From: Isosphaera pallida ATCC 43644
Lineage (GTDB): Bacteria; Planctomycetota; Planctomycetia; Isosphaerales; Isosphaeraceae
Length of the DNA: 64,000 nt
NCBI RefSeq assembly: GCF_000186345.1
Contig: NC_014962.1
Location: 3,438,450-3,502,449 of the forward strand
Reading direction: 5' to 3'
Position 1 is the stretch's first letter. Every line of letters starts with the position of its first letter. This document shows positions 54,170 to 63,787 of this stretch, in pieces. The translations under genes were made by a program, and so were the position numbers. The notes beneath the pieces are model-generated. The model had not been told where the DNA came from. It made no database searches and was given only the letters and a program-made list of their open reading frames with translations.

Positions 54170-54613
54170 GGGAGTCGGGTCACAATCAGGTGGATGGAGC
54201 AAGAACAGGGATGCAACGAATCGGAACCGATTTCCTTAGGTCTCGGAATCGCATTGTCGTTTAAAAATGCCCGATGAACCGGGACCTGTCCGGTTTCCGA
54301 AGCCGAATTTGGGATTGTCGCCCCTGAATTCAACATCCCGGCTGATTTTCCTGATCGCTCCATGTGGGGAGATTCTCGCGTCGCGCGGTTCGTGCGGACG
54401 ATCCGGTTCGTTGAGGGGCTTTCCCTGGTTGTCCTGGCTCGCCTCGGTGAGCGAATCGAATTGAGGTGATCCTAATGGTGGAGGATGGGTTCCCGCGACG
54501 TGGACGTGGTGCGTGGTGAACCACAACTCCGTGGAGGGATGGGATTGACCCCGAACCGAAGGAATTGCCGGGCCATGCCGGGTTGCGCGTTGCGCGAGCG
54601 TGCGACTGTTTCC
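54170..54613. other. 444-bp intergenic region
   Basis: This lies between the kinase-SUMF1 gene and the Pro-rich gene, both on the minus strand, and contains the promoter of the latter. Open frames inside it are short, unlike any family I know, and probably spurious. Confidence 0.4.
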
Positions 54614-57142
54614 TTAGCCGTTGTTCAGAGTTCGGCAGACCCGCAGCCCAGCGCGGTCGCGGGAGGTGGGGGCGGCCCCGCCGCGGCGGGCCGAACCGAG
54701 ATCGAAGGCGGAGGAGGCGTAAGAGCCGCCGCGCAGCGCCCGGAAGTCCCCCTCGGCGGGACCGATCGGGTCAGTGAGCGCTTCGCCGCGAGGCAACGCG
54801 GGATAGGGACCGATCCAGTCCCAGCACCATTCGGCCACGTTGCCCAGCATGTCGTATAGGCCGTAGGCGTTGGGACGCTTGCGGGCGACCGGATGGGTGC
54901 GTGGGGTCGGGTTGCCGTGGGCAGGGTGAAGCGCGGCGAATTCGGCGTCGAGATCGGCGCTGTTGTCCCGATACCAAGCGTAGTGATCAAGCTCGCCAAC
55001 CTCGCCGTCGAAGGGGAAACGGCCCCGGCTGCCGGCGCGACAGGCGTACTCCCATTCGGCTTCAGTGGGCAGACGGTAGCCGTCGGCCTTATGATCCCAG
55101 ACAACTCGGCTTCCCTTGACGCGGTAACACGGAGTCAGACCCCGTCGCCGGCTGAGCCGATTGCAAAACTCGATCGCCTCGCACCAGGAGACCTGATCCA
55201 CCGGCGCGTTGGGGCAGACTGGGCACCGCGAGGGATTGATTCCCATCACGTTCTCATATTGGCGTTGGGTGACGGGAACGATCCCCAGTTGAAACGCTTT
55301 GGTCAGACGGACCCAGTGGCGGGGTCGGTCCAGGTCGAGGGCGTCCAGGTCGTCGGCCATCGCGCCCCGACGGTACAATCCGGGAGGAAGTGGGCGGAAG
55401 ACCAGTTTGCCTGAATCCAACAGCGCCTCGTCGATCGCTCCCATCAGGCTTGACGATGAGGCGTCCCGGTGTTTGGACGCTGAATGAGGCGACGTGGACA
55501 AACCCTTTGGCGCGACGGGATGGGCCTTCTCCGAGGTCTCGCGTGAGGAGACCGGCACCGAGGTTGGGGTGGGGAAGCGTGGCCCCCGTGTCGTTCCGAC
55601 GGGATCAGACGTCTTGTCGCGGATAACGATCCGGGTTGAGTGGGTTGGAGTTGGTGGCAGCGCGTCCCAGAGACGGTCCAGATGAGGTGAGTCATCCGCG
55701 GAAGCGGAATCGCCTGAGCCATGATTCGAGGCAGCCAGGTTGGGCGCAGGCGAGCCGAGTTCGGAGACGCCATCCGACGGAGGCGTGGGCGGTGAGCAGG
55801 CCTGAGGGGGATGAGGGTGGGCGATCGACCCCGCAGGGTCGCCAATCCAGACCGATCCTAGCGATGGCGATTCGGATTCGTGGTGCCTCTCCATCTGACC
55901 AACCGCCGCGGCGTTGGATTGCGCGACGTTGGATTGGCTGAGGAACGAGGGCGGCGTCGCGGACCAGGCCGGGGTGTTGGGATGAGGCCACGCAGGCGTT
56001 GCCGACCAGACCAGTTTCTCGTGGCCCGCTTCCCGCAGAGCGGCGGCGAATTCTTCCCAGAGCGCCCAGGCCGATTGCGGGCGATCCTCCGGTTTTTTCG
56101 CCAGGCACCGTAGCACCACCCGCTCGATCGCTTCGGGCACCTCAACTGGTGGATTCAGGGAGGTGAACCGCCGGGGGGGGATGTTCAGGTGGAGGAACGG
56201 CAGGATCGAGGGATCCCCCTGAAATGGCCGCTGACCGGACAAAAAGCGGTACAGCATGACCCCCACCGAATACAGGTCGCTCCGATGGTCGATGGGAGGG
56301 GGTGTTTGGAGGGTGCCGCCCAAAAGGTCGGCTGCGTCGTCACGCTGATAGAGGCCGCGAAGAATTTGCTCGGGCGAGGCGTAGGCTAATGTCCCCAGCG
56401 GTCCGTGGCGATCGGTCTGCGTCAGGTTGGTGAACTCGGCCGCGTCGTGAACCCGCGCAATACCGAAATCCAGCAGCTTGAGTGATCCCGGCTCGGTGGG
56501 ATCGACCGATTTGCCCACCATCATGAGATTGGAGGGTTTGAGGTCGCGGTGGATGATTCCCAGCGTGTGGGCGTCGCGCAAGACTTCGCACAGCTGGTGC
56601 AAAACCGAGACCACCCAGGTCAACGGCATCGGTTTGCCTGGGGTCAGCAACCGATCGACCGAGCGGCCCGCGACCAATTCCATGACGATGTAGGCGTGGC
56701 CGCATTCGACCCCAAAGCCGATCATCTCCACCACGCGGGGATGTTGAAACCTCTGGAGAATCTTGGCTTCCCGCAAGAACCGCGCTTCGGCCTTAGGCTG
56801 GTTTTTCAACGAGGCCCGGATCAGTTTGACCGCGCGGGGGATGCCGAAGAGGCGATCTCGAGCCAGCCAGACCGTCCCCATGCCTCCCTCGGCGATCGGA
56901 CGCGCCAACTCGAACCGATCCTCCAGCACCAAGACGGGGGCGATCAGGCCGCTGAGAGAGGCCGCCGTTGGTCCTGCGGCCACTCCCTGGAGTTCTCCAA
57001 CCGCGTCGTGGCCGCCAAACGAGCCTTCCTCCCCCTTGCGGCCGCACACTCCGGACGCCTCGCTCGAACCTCCCTCGGGACGAAACGCCGAGAGATCGAG
57101 CAAACCGGGCGTGTCGGAGTCGGTGTCCATTGGTTTGGACAT
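54614..57142 (-). CDS. Ser/Thr protein kinase with C-terminal SUMF1/FGE-like domain
   Basis: In this 842-residue protein the kinase domain is at about 76-368 with K106 (AVKLI), HRD 198-200 and DFG 225-227; all catalytic residues are present. A Pro/Ser-rich linker (about 375-560) leads to a SUMF1/formylglycine-generating-enzyme-like domain (about 575-842) with DGYRLPTEAEWEYACRAG and NAYGLYDMLGNVAEWCWDW. In the active-site strand RGGSYASSAFDLGSARRG the two Cys of true FGE are replaced, so oxidase activity is unlikely. The domain may sense or bind something. No transmembrane segment is obvious. It is encoded just downstream of the ComEC fusion gene. Confidence 0.9.
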   Translation of the reverse strand: MSKPMDTDSDTPGLLDLSAFRPEGGSSEASGVCGRKGEEGSFGGHDAVGELQGVAAGPTAASLSGLIAPVLVLEDRFELARPIAEGGMGTVWLARDRLFGIPRAVKLIRASLKNQPKAEARFLREAKILQRFQHPRVVEMIGFGVECGHAYIVMELVAGRSVDRLLTPGKPMPLTWVVSVLHQLCEVLRDAHTLGIIHRDLKPSNLMMVGKSVDPTEPGSLKLLDFGIARVHDAAEFTNLTQTDRHGPLGTLAYASPEQILRGLYQRDDAADLLGGTLQTPPPIDHRSDLYSVGVMLYRFLSGQRPFQGDPSILPFLHLNIPPRRFTSLNPPVEVPEAIERVVLRCLAKKPEDRPQSAWALWEEFAAALREAGHEKLVWSATPAWPHPNTPAWSATPPSFLSQSNVAQSNAAAVGQMERHHESESPSLGSVWIGDPAGSIAHPHPPQACSPPTPPSDGVSELGSPAPNLAASNHGSGDSASADDSPHLDRLWDALPPTPTHSTRIVIRDKTSDPVGTTRGPRFPTPTSVPVSSRETSEKAHPVAPKGLSTSPHSASKHRDASSSSLMGAIDEALLDSGKLVFRPLPPGLYRRGAMADDLDALDLDRPRHWVRLTKAFQLGIVPVTQRQYENVMGINPSRCPVCPNAPVDQVSWCEAIEFCNRLSRRRGLTPCYRVKGSRVVWDHKADGYRLPTEAEWEYACRAGSRGRFPFDGEVGELDHYAWYRDNSADLDAEFAALHPAHGNPTPRTHPVARKRPNAYGLYDMLGNVAEWCWDWIGPYPALPRGEALTDPIGPAEGDFRALRGGSYASSAFDLGSARRGGAAPTSRDRAGLRVCRTLNNG

Positions 57143-57181
57143 GGGCGAGGCAGTCGGTTGAGTGTGGGTGGCGTGGTCAAA

Positions 57182-60100
57182 TTATTCCGTGAATCGAACA
57201 GGTGGCGTTTTCCATTCTAGCGAATCCTTTGACGATGGCGAGGGCGTCGGCGATGAATTCCCGATCGGCTCGAATCGAGCCGCCACGCTGTCCAGAAATT
57301 GCCCCAGGATTTCCACAACCGTAAAGCCACCGACTTCAAAAAGGTCGGCATGTCCAGCTTCGGCGATCCGAACCCCTTGAACCGCCCCTGGCGCGGCCTG
57401 TTCCAGAGCGGCGATGAGGCGTTCCACCCGATCGGGAGGCACCAGAAGGTCGCGCCCTCCGTAGAAAACCAGGGTTGGGAGACCAACCCGCCTCGCCATC
57501 TCGATTGGGGAGGGCGTGTGCAACCAGCGGCCAGTGAGCCGATGAGCCTCGGTCAAAATTGCCCGCGAACTCAAACCTGCCAGCCAACCCGGCACCCCAG
57601 CGCGCGTCAACCAACGCATGAGCAGTTCGGAGAGATCCTCATAAGGTGCTTCCAGAATCAACCCGGCGGGCATCGGTTCGCGGGTCGCGGGGGAAGCCCC
57701 GATCGTGGTGGGGGGCACGGCGCGACCCGGTTGCTCGGCAAGCGTGGCCACCGCCCGCAGAGCGATCGCCGCGCCCATCGAGCGACCCATCACCACGATG
57801 GGGCCGGTCGAATCCACTTGATCGGTCAGCCAGCCTAGCCAACCGCGCAGGTCGTCGGCTTCCATGCCGCCGAAGCTCACGAACTGTCCCTCCGATCGTC
57901 CCATCGCCCGATTGTCCGGCAGCAGTACCGACCACCCCCGCTCCAACGCGACCCGCGCCCGCGGACGCATCGACCCGCGCGCCTCGGCGAAGCCGTGCAG
58001 GATCACCACCGTTCCCCGCGGTGACTCCCCGGCGGTTCGCCATTCGGCCCTCAAGAGCGCACCGTCATCAGCGCGACGTTCCACCTCGTGCCATCCGGGT
58101 TCCGTGACTGTTGTTGGATCAGGCCGAGGACGGGTCAACGTCCAGGCTCCCGACCGCACTCCCCAACGACAAACCAACCACACCGCGGTTGCGACCGCCA
58201 ACACCACGACACCTGCCGCCATCAACCAAATCATCAAGCGTCCATCCTCCCAATCGACCATCACCTTGGCGCGCGTTTGGGCGAAGGGGGTCAACGAGAC
58301 CAATTCCGGATCGGCGTGAGGGTCGAACCACAGCGCGCCGTCGCGTCCGGTGACAGCGATTCGCTTGGGATCCAGCTTCAACCAGGGTGTCGCGGGTTCC
58401 CATCCGCCGGCTTGCGAGATCGCCACGAAGCGGGGGCGCGCCCAGTCCAACCACCACGAGGGGTTGGATCGAGCCACGCCGTGGCGGGGCGCGATCAGGA
58501 GATCATACCCGAACGCGTGCGAATCCCGGTCGCGCGGCGCTCCCGCGGCTTCCTCGTTGAGGCCGACCACGCGGACCATACCCGCTCCATCGAGGTCGCC
58601 TGTGAGCAAAAGGCGGCGGGGGGATGATCGAGGAGGCGAAGCAGTCGGTTCGCCGTTCGTCAGCGCGGGAGGCTCGAACTCGACGGCCAACACCAGCGAG
58701 CCGGCGTCCCGTGCCGCGTTCGAGGCTCCATTTGGCCAGTCCGGAGGGGGGTGGAGCGCGTGGAATGTCACGTCGGTCCCTAGCGAGCGACGTTGGCCCG
58801 CGCTGACGACCTCGATTGGCACGCCTCGCTCGACCGCCAAGGTCAGCCACGGATCGGCGTGGAAGCGTTCCCCTTGGGTTTGGGGGGTCTCGAACGGATT
58901 GAGAACCGGGCTATCTTCAACGAAGGTGGGCGAAATCCAGATCGCGCCGACGGGCATTCGTTTTACCAGGTCGTCCAACCCGTTGACATGCGCGGGGTCA
59001 GCGTGGCTGAGCGCTACGGCGTCCAGACGACTGACTCCAAGACTCCAAAGCGCAGGCAGAATGACCCGCCGTCCCACCCTGGGATCGTTGTCCGAGCCGC
59101 AGTCGTACAACATGGCCCGGCCGTCTGCCGAGACGACCACGACCGCCGATCCTAGTCCCACGTCAAGAATCAACGCCTTGGGACCGCAAACCGTCCAGGA
59201 GGCGGGTAACGCCCACCAACTCATCCAGAGTACCCCGCCCAGGCTCGCGCCGATCCAGGCGACACGTCGCACGTTTCGACAGCGGTCGGAGTCCCGGTCG
59301 ATCCGCCGCGCTTCCAGGGCCAAAGCGATCATCGCCAAGACCAAAACCACGCTGGTCCAAGCGGTGGGAGGGGCGGGGGTATGCCAAGAACCTCCCGGCA
59401 GGGTTTCGCCCAGGCTCGCCAACCAGATGAGCAGATCGAGGGAGACGCGGCAAACCATCCCGGCCAGATCGCCCAGCGCGGGGTGGATCGCGCCTAGGCT
59501 CAGGGTCGCGCCGGCGGAGGCCACCGCGACTCCCGAAAGCGGCACCATCGGCAGATTCAGCGGGATGCCAATGGGTGTGACTAGGTTGAACCGATCCACC
59601 ACCAGAGGAGCCGTGAAGATCCAAGCAGTGATCGAAACCCCGATCGCTTGACCGATCGTCGTGGCGATTCGGTCTTGAAGGGCGGCTTTTCGAGAGCCAA
59701 GGCGTTTGAGTTGCCGTTCGAGACGGTCCAGCGCCTCGGACGGGGTTTCGCGGGGGTGCGGGATGATCGAGTTTGATTGGGAACCTGCCGCGGGTCCCGC
59801 GTGCCGATCGCGCCAGGCTGGCACACCCCAAAGCAGGGCGGCGACTGCCAGAAACGACAATTGACAACCGACGTGAAACACGTTCCACGGGTTGAGTCCG
59901 ATGGTGACCAAAGCCGCCAGCGCTAGCGCGGTGTCGGGACGCCCGGGACGATCGCGCGCCACGGCCCATCCGACCGCGGAGGCCATCACGCAGGCACGCA
60001 CCACCGAGGGACGCCCACCCACGAGCAGAGCGTAGCCGATCATGACCGCCACGACCAAGAGGCTAGCTGTGCGACGACCAATTGGCAGCAAACGGCTGAG

Positions 60101-61198
60101 CCAACCGAGCGTGACGGCCAATGCGCTGAAGTGCAAACCCGAGATGGCCAGCAGATGCAGCGTTCCCGAATTGAGAAAGGCGTCGCGGGTCGCCTCGTCC
60201 AGATCGCTTCGGCTGCCCAGCAGCAACGCGCTGGCGAGGGGGGAGGTTTCCGGGGTCAGCGCGTGTCGCAGGATCGCCTCGGCCCGCGCGCGGATCGCGC
60301 CTCGGAACCAGACGACCCGATCCCAGGGCCGATTGGGGTCGATTTGGACCGCGTCGAGCGAGGGTGCCGAGAGGGAGAGACGGATGCCGTTCATCCGTTC
60401 CCAGGCGGCGAAATCGAATTCGCCGGGATTGCGTGGAGCGGGAATCGTTCGGAGCAACCCCCGCACCACGACTGGCGCTCCGGCAATCCAGTGGGTGAGG
60501 ACGGACAGCGTGGAGCTGTTGGTTGCCGCAGTCGGGTCGCCCGCGGATTCGAGTCGCTCTCGTGCCCAAAGGCGAACATAACCGGAAGCGTCCTGCCACG
60601 GTTCGGAGGGCGACGGACGCGCGGCTGAGACTGCCAGAATGGCGCGAACCGAGGAGGAGCGGTTGGGCGAGCGGGCTTCGATCCGCTCGGCGGTCTCAAC
60701 CAGCCAGCCGCGAAGCTCGACGATCCGTCCGGCGTTGTCGAGTCCCCAGGCCGTGGTTTGATGGGCGAGATCGTGGGCGTGAAGGTCCTCGGCGTGGTGT
60801 CGCAGCCAGCCGGCTCCGAGGGCAATTCCGGTCAGCGCAAACCACGGTGTCGCCAGAACCCGAGGGGCTCCGGTCAAACTGACCACGAGGCAACCGAGCC
60901 AGGACACCGCCGCCCATCCGATCCAGACTCCAGTAGACCAACTGGGGAGCCAATGCGAGCAAGACACCCCGACCACCACCGCGACCGCCATGATTACCAC
61001 CAGGGGAGTCCCCGGTGGCGCACGCCGACCCGCCGCCGGCGGCGACCCGCCGCAATGAGCAGAGGCTGAGGCAGGCCGGGACGCAAACGCGGAGTGGGAT
61101 TGGGACTCAGAGCCGCACACGGCTGAGGGGGACACCGCCGTCATCGACGGGGCCGCGGTTGGAGGCGCGGTGAAGGAGATTCTTCGGCCAAACCCCAC
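57182..61198 (-). CDS. ComEC/Rec2-like DNA uptake protein fused to an alpha/beta hydrolase
   Basis: This 1338-residue protein opens with hydrophobic segments and an OB-like domain. The Competence domain follows (about 320-620; LLAISGLHFSALAVTLGWLS). Then comes a metallo-beta-lactamase-like domain (about 690-960; LDVGLGSAVVVVSADGRAMLYDCGS, LSHADPAHVNGLDDL). After a transmembrane segment (about 990-1015) the chain ends in an alpha/beta hydrolase with the oxyanion HGFAE and nucleophile GRSMGAA. The first two parts form a channel and nuclease for DNA uptake. The extra hydrolase is unusual and could cut a peptide or ester near the channel. In the metal-site segment, HADPAH replaces the usual HADxDH. 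Confidence 0.85.
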   Translation of the reverse strand: MGFGRRISFTAPPTAAPSMTAVSPSAVCGSESQSHSAFASRPASASAHCGGSPPAAGRRAPPGTPLVVIMAVAVVVGVSCSHWLPSWSTGVWIGWAAVSWLGCLVVSLTGAPRVLATPWFALTGIALGAGWLRHHAEDLHAHDLAHQTTAWGLDNAGRIVELRGWLVETAERIEARSPNRSSSVRAILAVSAARPSPSEPWQDASGYVRLWARERLESAGDPTAATNSSTLSVLTHWIAGAPVVVRGLLRTIPAPRNPGEFDFAAWERMNGIRLSLSAPSLDAVQIDPNRPWDRVVWFRGAIRARAEAILRHALTPETSPLASALLLGSRSDLDEATRDAFLNSGTLHLLAISGLHFSALAVTLGWLSRLLPIGRRTASLLVVAVMIGYALLVGGRPSVVRACVMASAVGWAVARDRPGRPDTALALAALVTIGLNPWNVFHVGCQLSFLAVAALLWGVPAWRDRHAGPAAGSQSNSIIPHPRETPSEALDRLERQLKRLGSRKAALQDRIATTIGQAIGVSITAWIFTAPLVVDRFNLVTPIGIPLNLPMVPLSGVAVASAGATLSLGAIHPALGDLAGMVCRVSLDLLIWLASLGETLPGGSWHTPAPPTAWTSVVLVLAMIALALEARRIDRDSDRCRNVRRVAWIGASLGGVLWMSWWALPASWTVCGPKALILDVGLGSAVVVVSADGRAMLYDCGSDNDPRVGRRVILPALWSLGVSRLDAVALSHADPAHVNGLDDLVKRMPVGAIWISPTFVEDSPVLNPFETPQTQGERFHADPWLTLAVERGVPIEVVSAGQRRSLGTDVTFHALHPPPDWPNGASNAARDAGSLVLAVEFEPPALTNGEPTASPPRSSPRRLLLTGDLDGAGMVRVVGLNEEAAGAPRDRDSHAFGYDLLIAPRHGVARSNPSWWLDWARPRFVAISQAGGWEPATPWLKLDPKRIAVTGRDGALWFDPHADPELVSLTPFAQTRAKVMVDWEDGRLMIWLMAAGVVVLAVATAVWLVCRWGVRSGAWTLTRPRPDPTTVTEPGWHEVERRADDGALLRAEWRTAGESPRGTVVILHGFAEARGSMRPRARVALERGWSVLLPDNRAMGRSEGQFVSFGGMEADDLRGWLGWLTDQVDSTGPIVVMGRSMGAAIALRAVATLAEQPGRAVPPTTIGASPATREPMPAGLILEAPYEDLSELLMRWLTRAGVPGWLAGLSSRAILTEAHRLTGRWLHTPSPIEMARRVGLPTLVFYGGRDLLVPPDRVERLIAALEQAAPGAVQGVRIAEAGHADLFEVGGFTVVEILGQFLDSVAARFEPIGNSSPTPSPSSKDSLEWKTPPVRFTE

Positions 61199-61456
61199 CC
61201 GTTGAGGGGATGCCGATCGTCATCATGCCACCGTTTCACAAGTGACACAACCCACTTCACGCCAATCGGACCACCACAAGATTGTCAGGCGGTGACGCGG
61301 CGAGGGCGACGGACGTGATGTCCAAACACCGACAATCCGAACCTCTCCCCTCGCGCTGATACGATGAGCCCGCGGGAGAGGCTCGGATTGCGACAGGGCG
61401 AAATCGTAGGGCTTTTGAAGAGAAATTGAAACGCGAATCGGTCCAACGCGGGCGAA

Positions 61457-62215
61457 TCAGCCCGGACGGGTGCCCGCGCCTGCGCCTGGGGTGGGGCCGC
61501 CGCTTTCGGACGAGCCGCTTGAACCGCTTGGGAAGATCGGCGAGGTGAAGCCGGTGGTCTTGCCGGCGTCGGCGTTGACCTTGGACAGCACTTCGTCCAC
61601 CAGGCCATATTCCTTGGCCTCGGCGGCCGTGAGATAGCGGTCGCGTTCGGTGTCCTTGGCGATTCGTTCGTAGGGCTGGCCGGTGTGCTTGGCTAGAATC
61701 TCGTTGATGAGTTTCTTATTTTTGAGGATTTCGTCGGCCTGGATCTCGATGTCTGAGACTTGACCGCCCACATAGCCGCTGGGCTGGTGGATCATAATTT
61801 TGGAGTGCGGCAGGCTGAACCGCTTGCCCTTGGTGCCCCCGGCCAGCAGCACCGCCGCGCCCGAGGCGGCCATGCCGATGCAGTAGGTGGCGATGGGACA
61901 GTTGACAAACTGCATGGTGTCGTAGACCGCCAGCGTGGAATAAACGCTGCCGCCAGGGCTGTTGATGTAGAAGCTGATCCCCTGCGTCCGGTTCTCGAAC
62001 TGGAGATAGAGGAATTGCTTGATGAGGTGGTTGGCAATCACATTGTCGATCGGCCCTTCCAGAAAGATGATCCGGTTCTCCAAGAGCAGGTCGGAGAGGG
62101 TCATCTGACGCTGACGGGCGTAATCGCGGTAACGCTGAAGGGTCGGTTCGATGGGGCCGGGTCCGAGCGGGGCGGTGTCGAACCGATCGCCGAGGGCAAA
62201 ATCGAAAGGGGTCAT
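61457..62215 (-). CDS. clpP: ATP-dependent Clp protease proteolytic subunit
   Basis: This 252-residue protein carries the ClpP serine-protease triad: S118 in GMAASGAAVL, H143 in SKIMIHQPSGY and D192 in ERDRYLTAAEAKEYGLVDEV. The family segments INSPGGSVYSTLAVYDTM and FLEGPIDNVIAN are clear. The sequence around Ser differs from the common GxAASMGA (MG lost), as in ClpP paralogues of Planctomycetes. Both termini are longer than usual. It degrades unfolded proteins with a ClpX or ClpA partner; neither is in the window. Trigger factor lies directly upstream on the same strand, a common arrangement. Confidence 0.93.
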   Translation of the reverse strand: MTPFDFALGDRFDTAPLGPGPIEPTLQRYRDYARQRQMTLSDLLLENRIIFLEGPIDNVIANHLIKQFLYLQFENRTQGISFYINSPGGSVYSTLAVYDTMQFVNCPIATYCIGMAASGAAVLLAGGTKGKRFSLPHSKIMIHQPSGYVGGQVSDIEIQADEILKNKKLINEILAKHTGQPYERIAKDTERDRYLTAAEAKEYGLVDEVLSKVNADAGKTTGFTSPIFPSGSSGSSESGGPTPGAGAGTRPG

Positions 62216-62347
62216 AGGTCGAGGGTCTCCGACCGTCGCGGCGGTTGGGTCAAGGGGAGCGTCGGACTGACGCGCGGGGACTCAACTTTCAAGTCGAATC
62301 AAATCGACCCCAACAAATGAGGCGACCGCCGCCTGGGGTCCGGCCTA

Positions 62348-63787
62348 TTATTGGCCAGGTGCGGGCGAAGGGAAGAGGGCCAGTTCGATCGTCTCCACGT
62401 CGGTGGAGCGGGATTGCGGCACATCCTCGAAGCTGACGCCGTTGAGCAGTTTCTGAAGCGCTTTGCGTTCGATGATCTGAGTGGCGAGGGTTTCGAGCAT
62501 GCCCTCTTTTTCCAAACGAGCGCGGACCCGACGCGGACTTTCGTCGCTGGCCGCCGCAATCGCCTGAATCTCCTGCTCGAGTTCCTCCTCGCTGACCTCG
62601 AAATTCTCCTGCTCGGCGATCTTGGAGAGGATGAAATATTCCTGGAGCGAGCGGGTGGTGGCGGCGTGGGCGTTGAACTTCAGTTCGGCGAACCCGGCCT
62701 TGATTTCGGCTTCGCTCAGACCGGCGGCCCTCATTTCTTGGATGCGGCGACCCAAAGTGAGCCGCTCCTGGCGTTTGACCAGATCCGGCGGTAGGTCGAA
62801 CTCGCATTGCTTGAGAATCTGATCCATCACCTCGCGGCGGATGAACTCGTTGCGGCGGTACTCGAACTGGCGCTCCAGCGCGGAGCGGGCCGCGTCACGC
62901 AGGTCGCCGATGCTGGCGAACCCCAGCGACTTGGCGAACGCCTCGTCCAGGTCGGGCAACCGGGGGGTCTTGAGGTCAAGGATGGTCAGGGTGGCCTTAC
63001 CGGTCTGGGCACCAGCGTCGGGAACTCCAGCCGAGGGGGCCACCTGGAGGTCCAGGGTTCGGGACTCGCCGACCTTGGCCCCTTCTAGAGTCGCGCCAAT
63101 GCCGGGAATCAAAGCGTCTTGAAGTCTCAGATCGTCCCGCACTCGGAACTCGAATTCCTCGATCTCGATTGGGTCGCGGTCGCCTAGCTCGACGGTCATT
63201 TTGGCCACGACGAGATCCCCAAGGGCAACCGCCCCGTCTTTGGGAACGATCTGAGCCCGTTCCTCGCGGATGAGACGCAGTTGGCGATCGACATCCTCGG
63301 CGGTGATTTCCAGGGTAGGCCGCTTGACCTTGAGCCCGGTGTAGTCGGGCAGCTCGAATTCAGGGGGAACCTCGATTTCCAGCTCGAAGGTCATCGGTCC
63401 CCGTTCGGGCAGCTGAATCGCTTCGGGATCGATGTTGGGCTGGCTAATCGGGTTGAGTTTGTATTCCTTGTCAAGCTGCTCCATGCAGGCCATCAGGAGC
63501 GAGCCTTTGACTTGGCCGGAGACTTCCTTGCGATAGCGGCGTTCGACCAGGGTGCGTGGCGCTTTGCCGGGCCGAAAGCCAGGCACGATCGCGGTTTTGG
63601 AGAAATCGCCCAAGGCGCGACCGAACTCCTCCTCGACATCCTGAGCCGAGATTTCCACCTTGAGATGCTTGCGGCACGGTCCGGCCTGGGTGATGTCCAC
63701 CTTCATCTTGAGAGGCGGACGCCCCGCCATCGTCAGGTCCGCCGGAGAAGTCATCTCCTCGACCCCGGTTTGCTCCTCGACACTCAT
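62348..63787 (-). CDS. tig: trigger factor
   Basis: This 479-residue ribosome-associated chaperone has the ribosome-binding signature GFRPGKAPRTLVERRY in its N-terminal domain, then a degenerate PPIase domain (EFELPDYTGLKVKRPTLEI and onward), then a long helical C-terminal domain (QILKQCEFDLPPDLVKRQ...). The peptidyl-prolyl isomerase part looks diverged. Trigger factor binds nascent chains at the exit tunnel. clpP is encoded 132 bp downstream on the same strand, so both may be expressed together. Confidence 0.93.
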   Translation of the reverse strand: MSVEEQTGVEEMTSPADLTMAGRPPLKMKVDITQAGPCRKHLKVEISAQDVEEEFGRALGDFSKTAIVPGFRPGKAPRTLVERRYRKEVSGQVKGSLLMACMEQLDKEYKLNPISQPNIDPEAIQLPERGPMTFELEIEVPPEFELPDYTGLKVKRPTLEITAEDVDRQLRLIREERAQIVPKDGAVALGDLVVAKMTVELGDRDPIEIEEFEFRVRDDLRLQDALIPGIGATLEGAKVGESRTLDLQVAPSAGVPDAGAQTGKATLTILDLKTPRLPDLDEAFAKSLGFASIGDLRDAARSALERQFEYRRNEFIRREVMDQILKQCEFDLPPDLVKRQERLTLGRRIQEMRAAGLSEAEIKAGFAELKFNAHAATTRSLQEYFILSKIAEQENFEVSEEELEQEIQAIAAASDESPRRVRARLEKEGMLETLATQIIERKALQKLLNGVSFEDVPQSRSTDVETIELALFPSPAPGQ

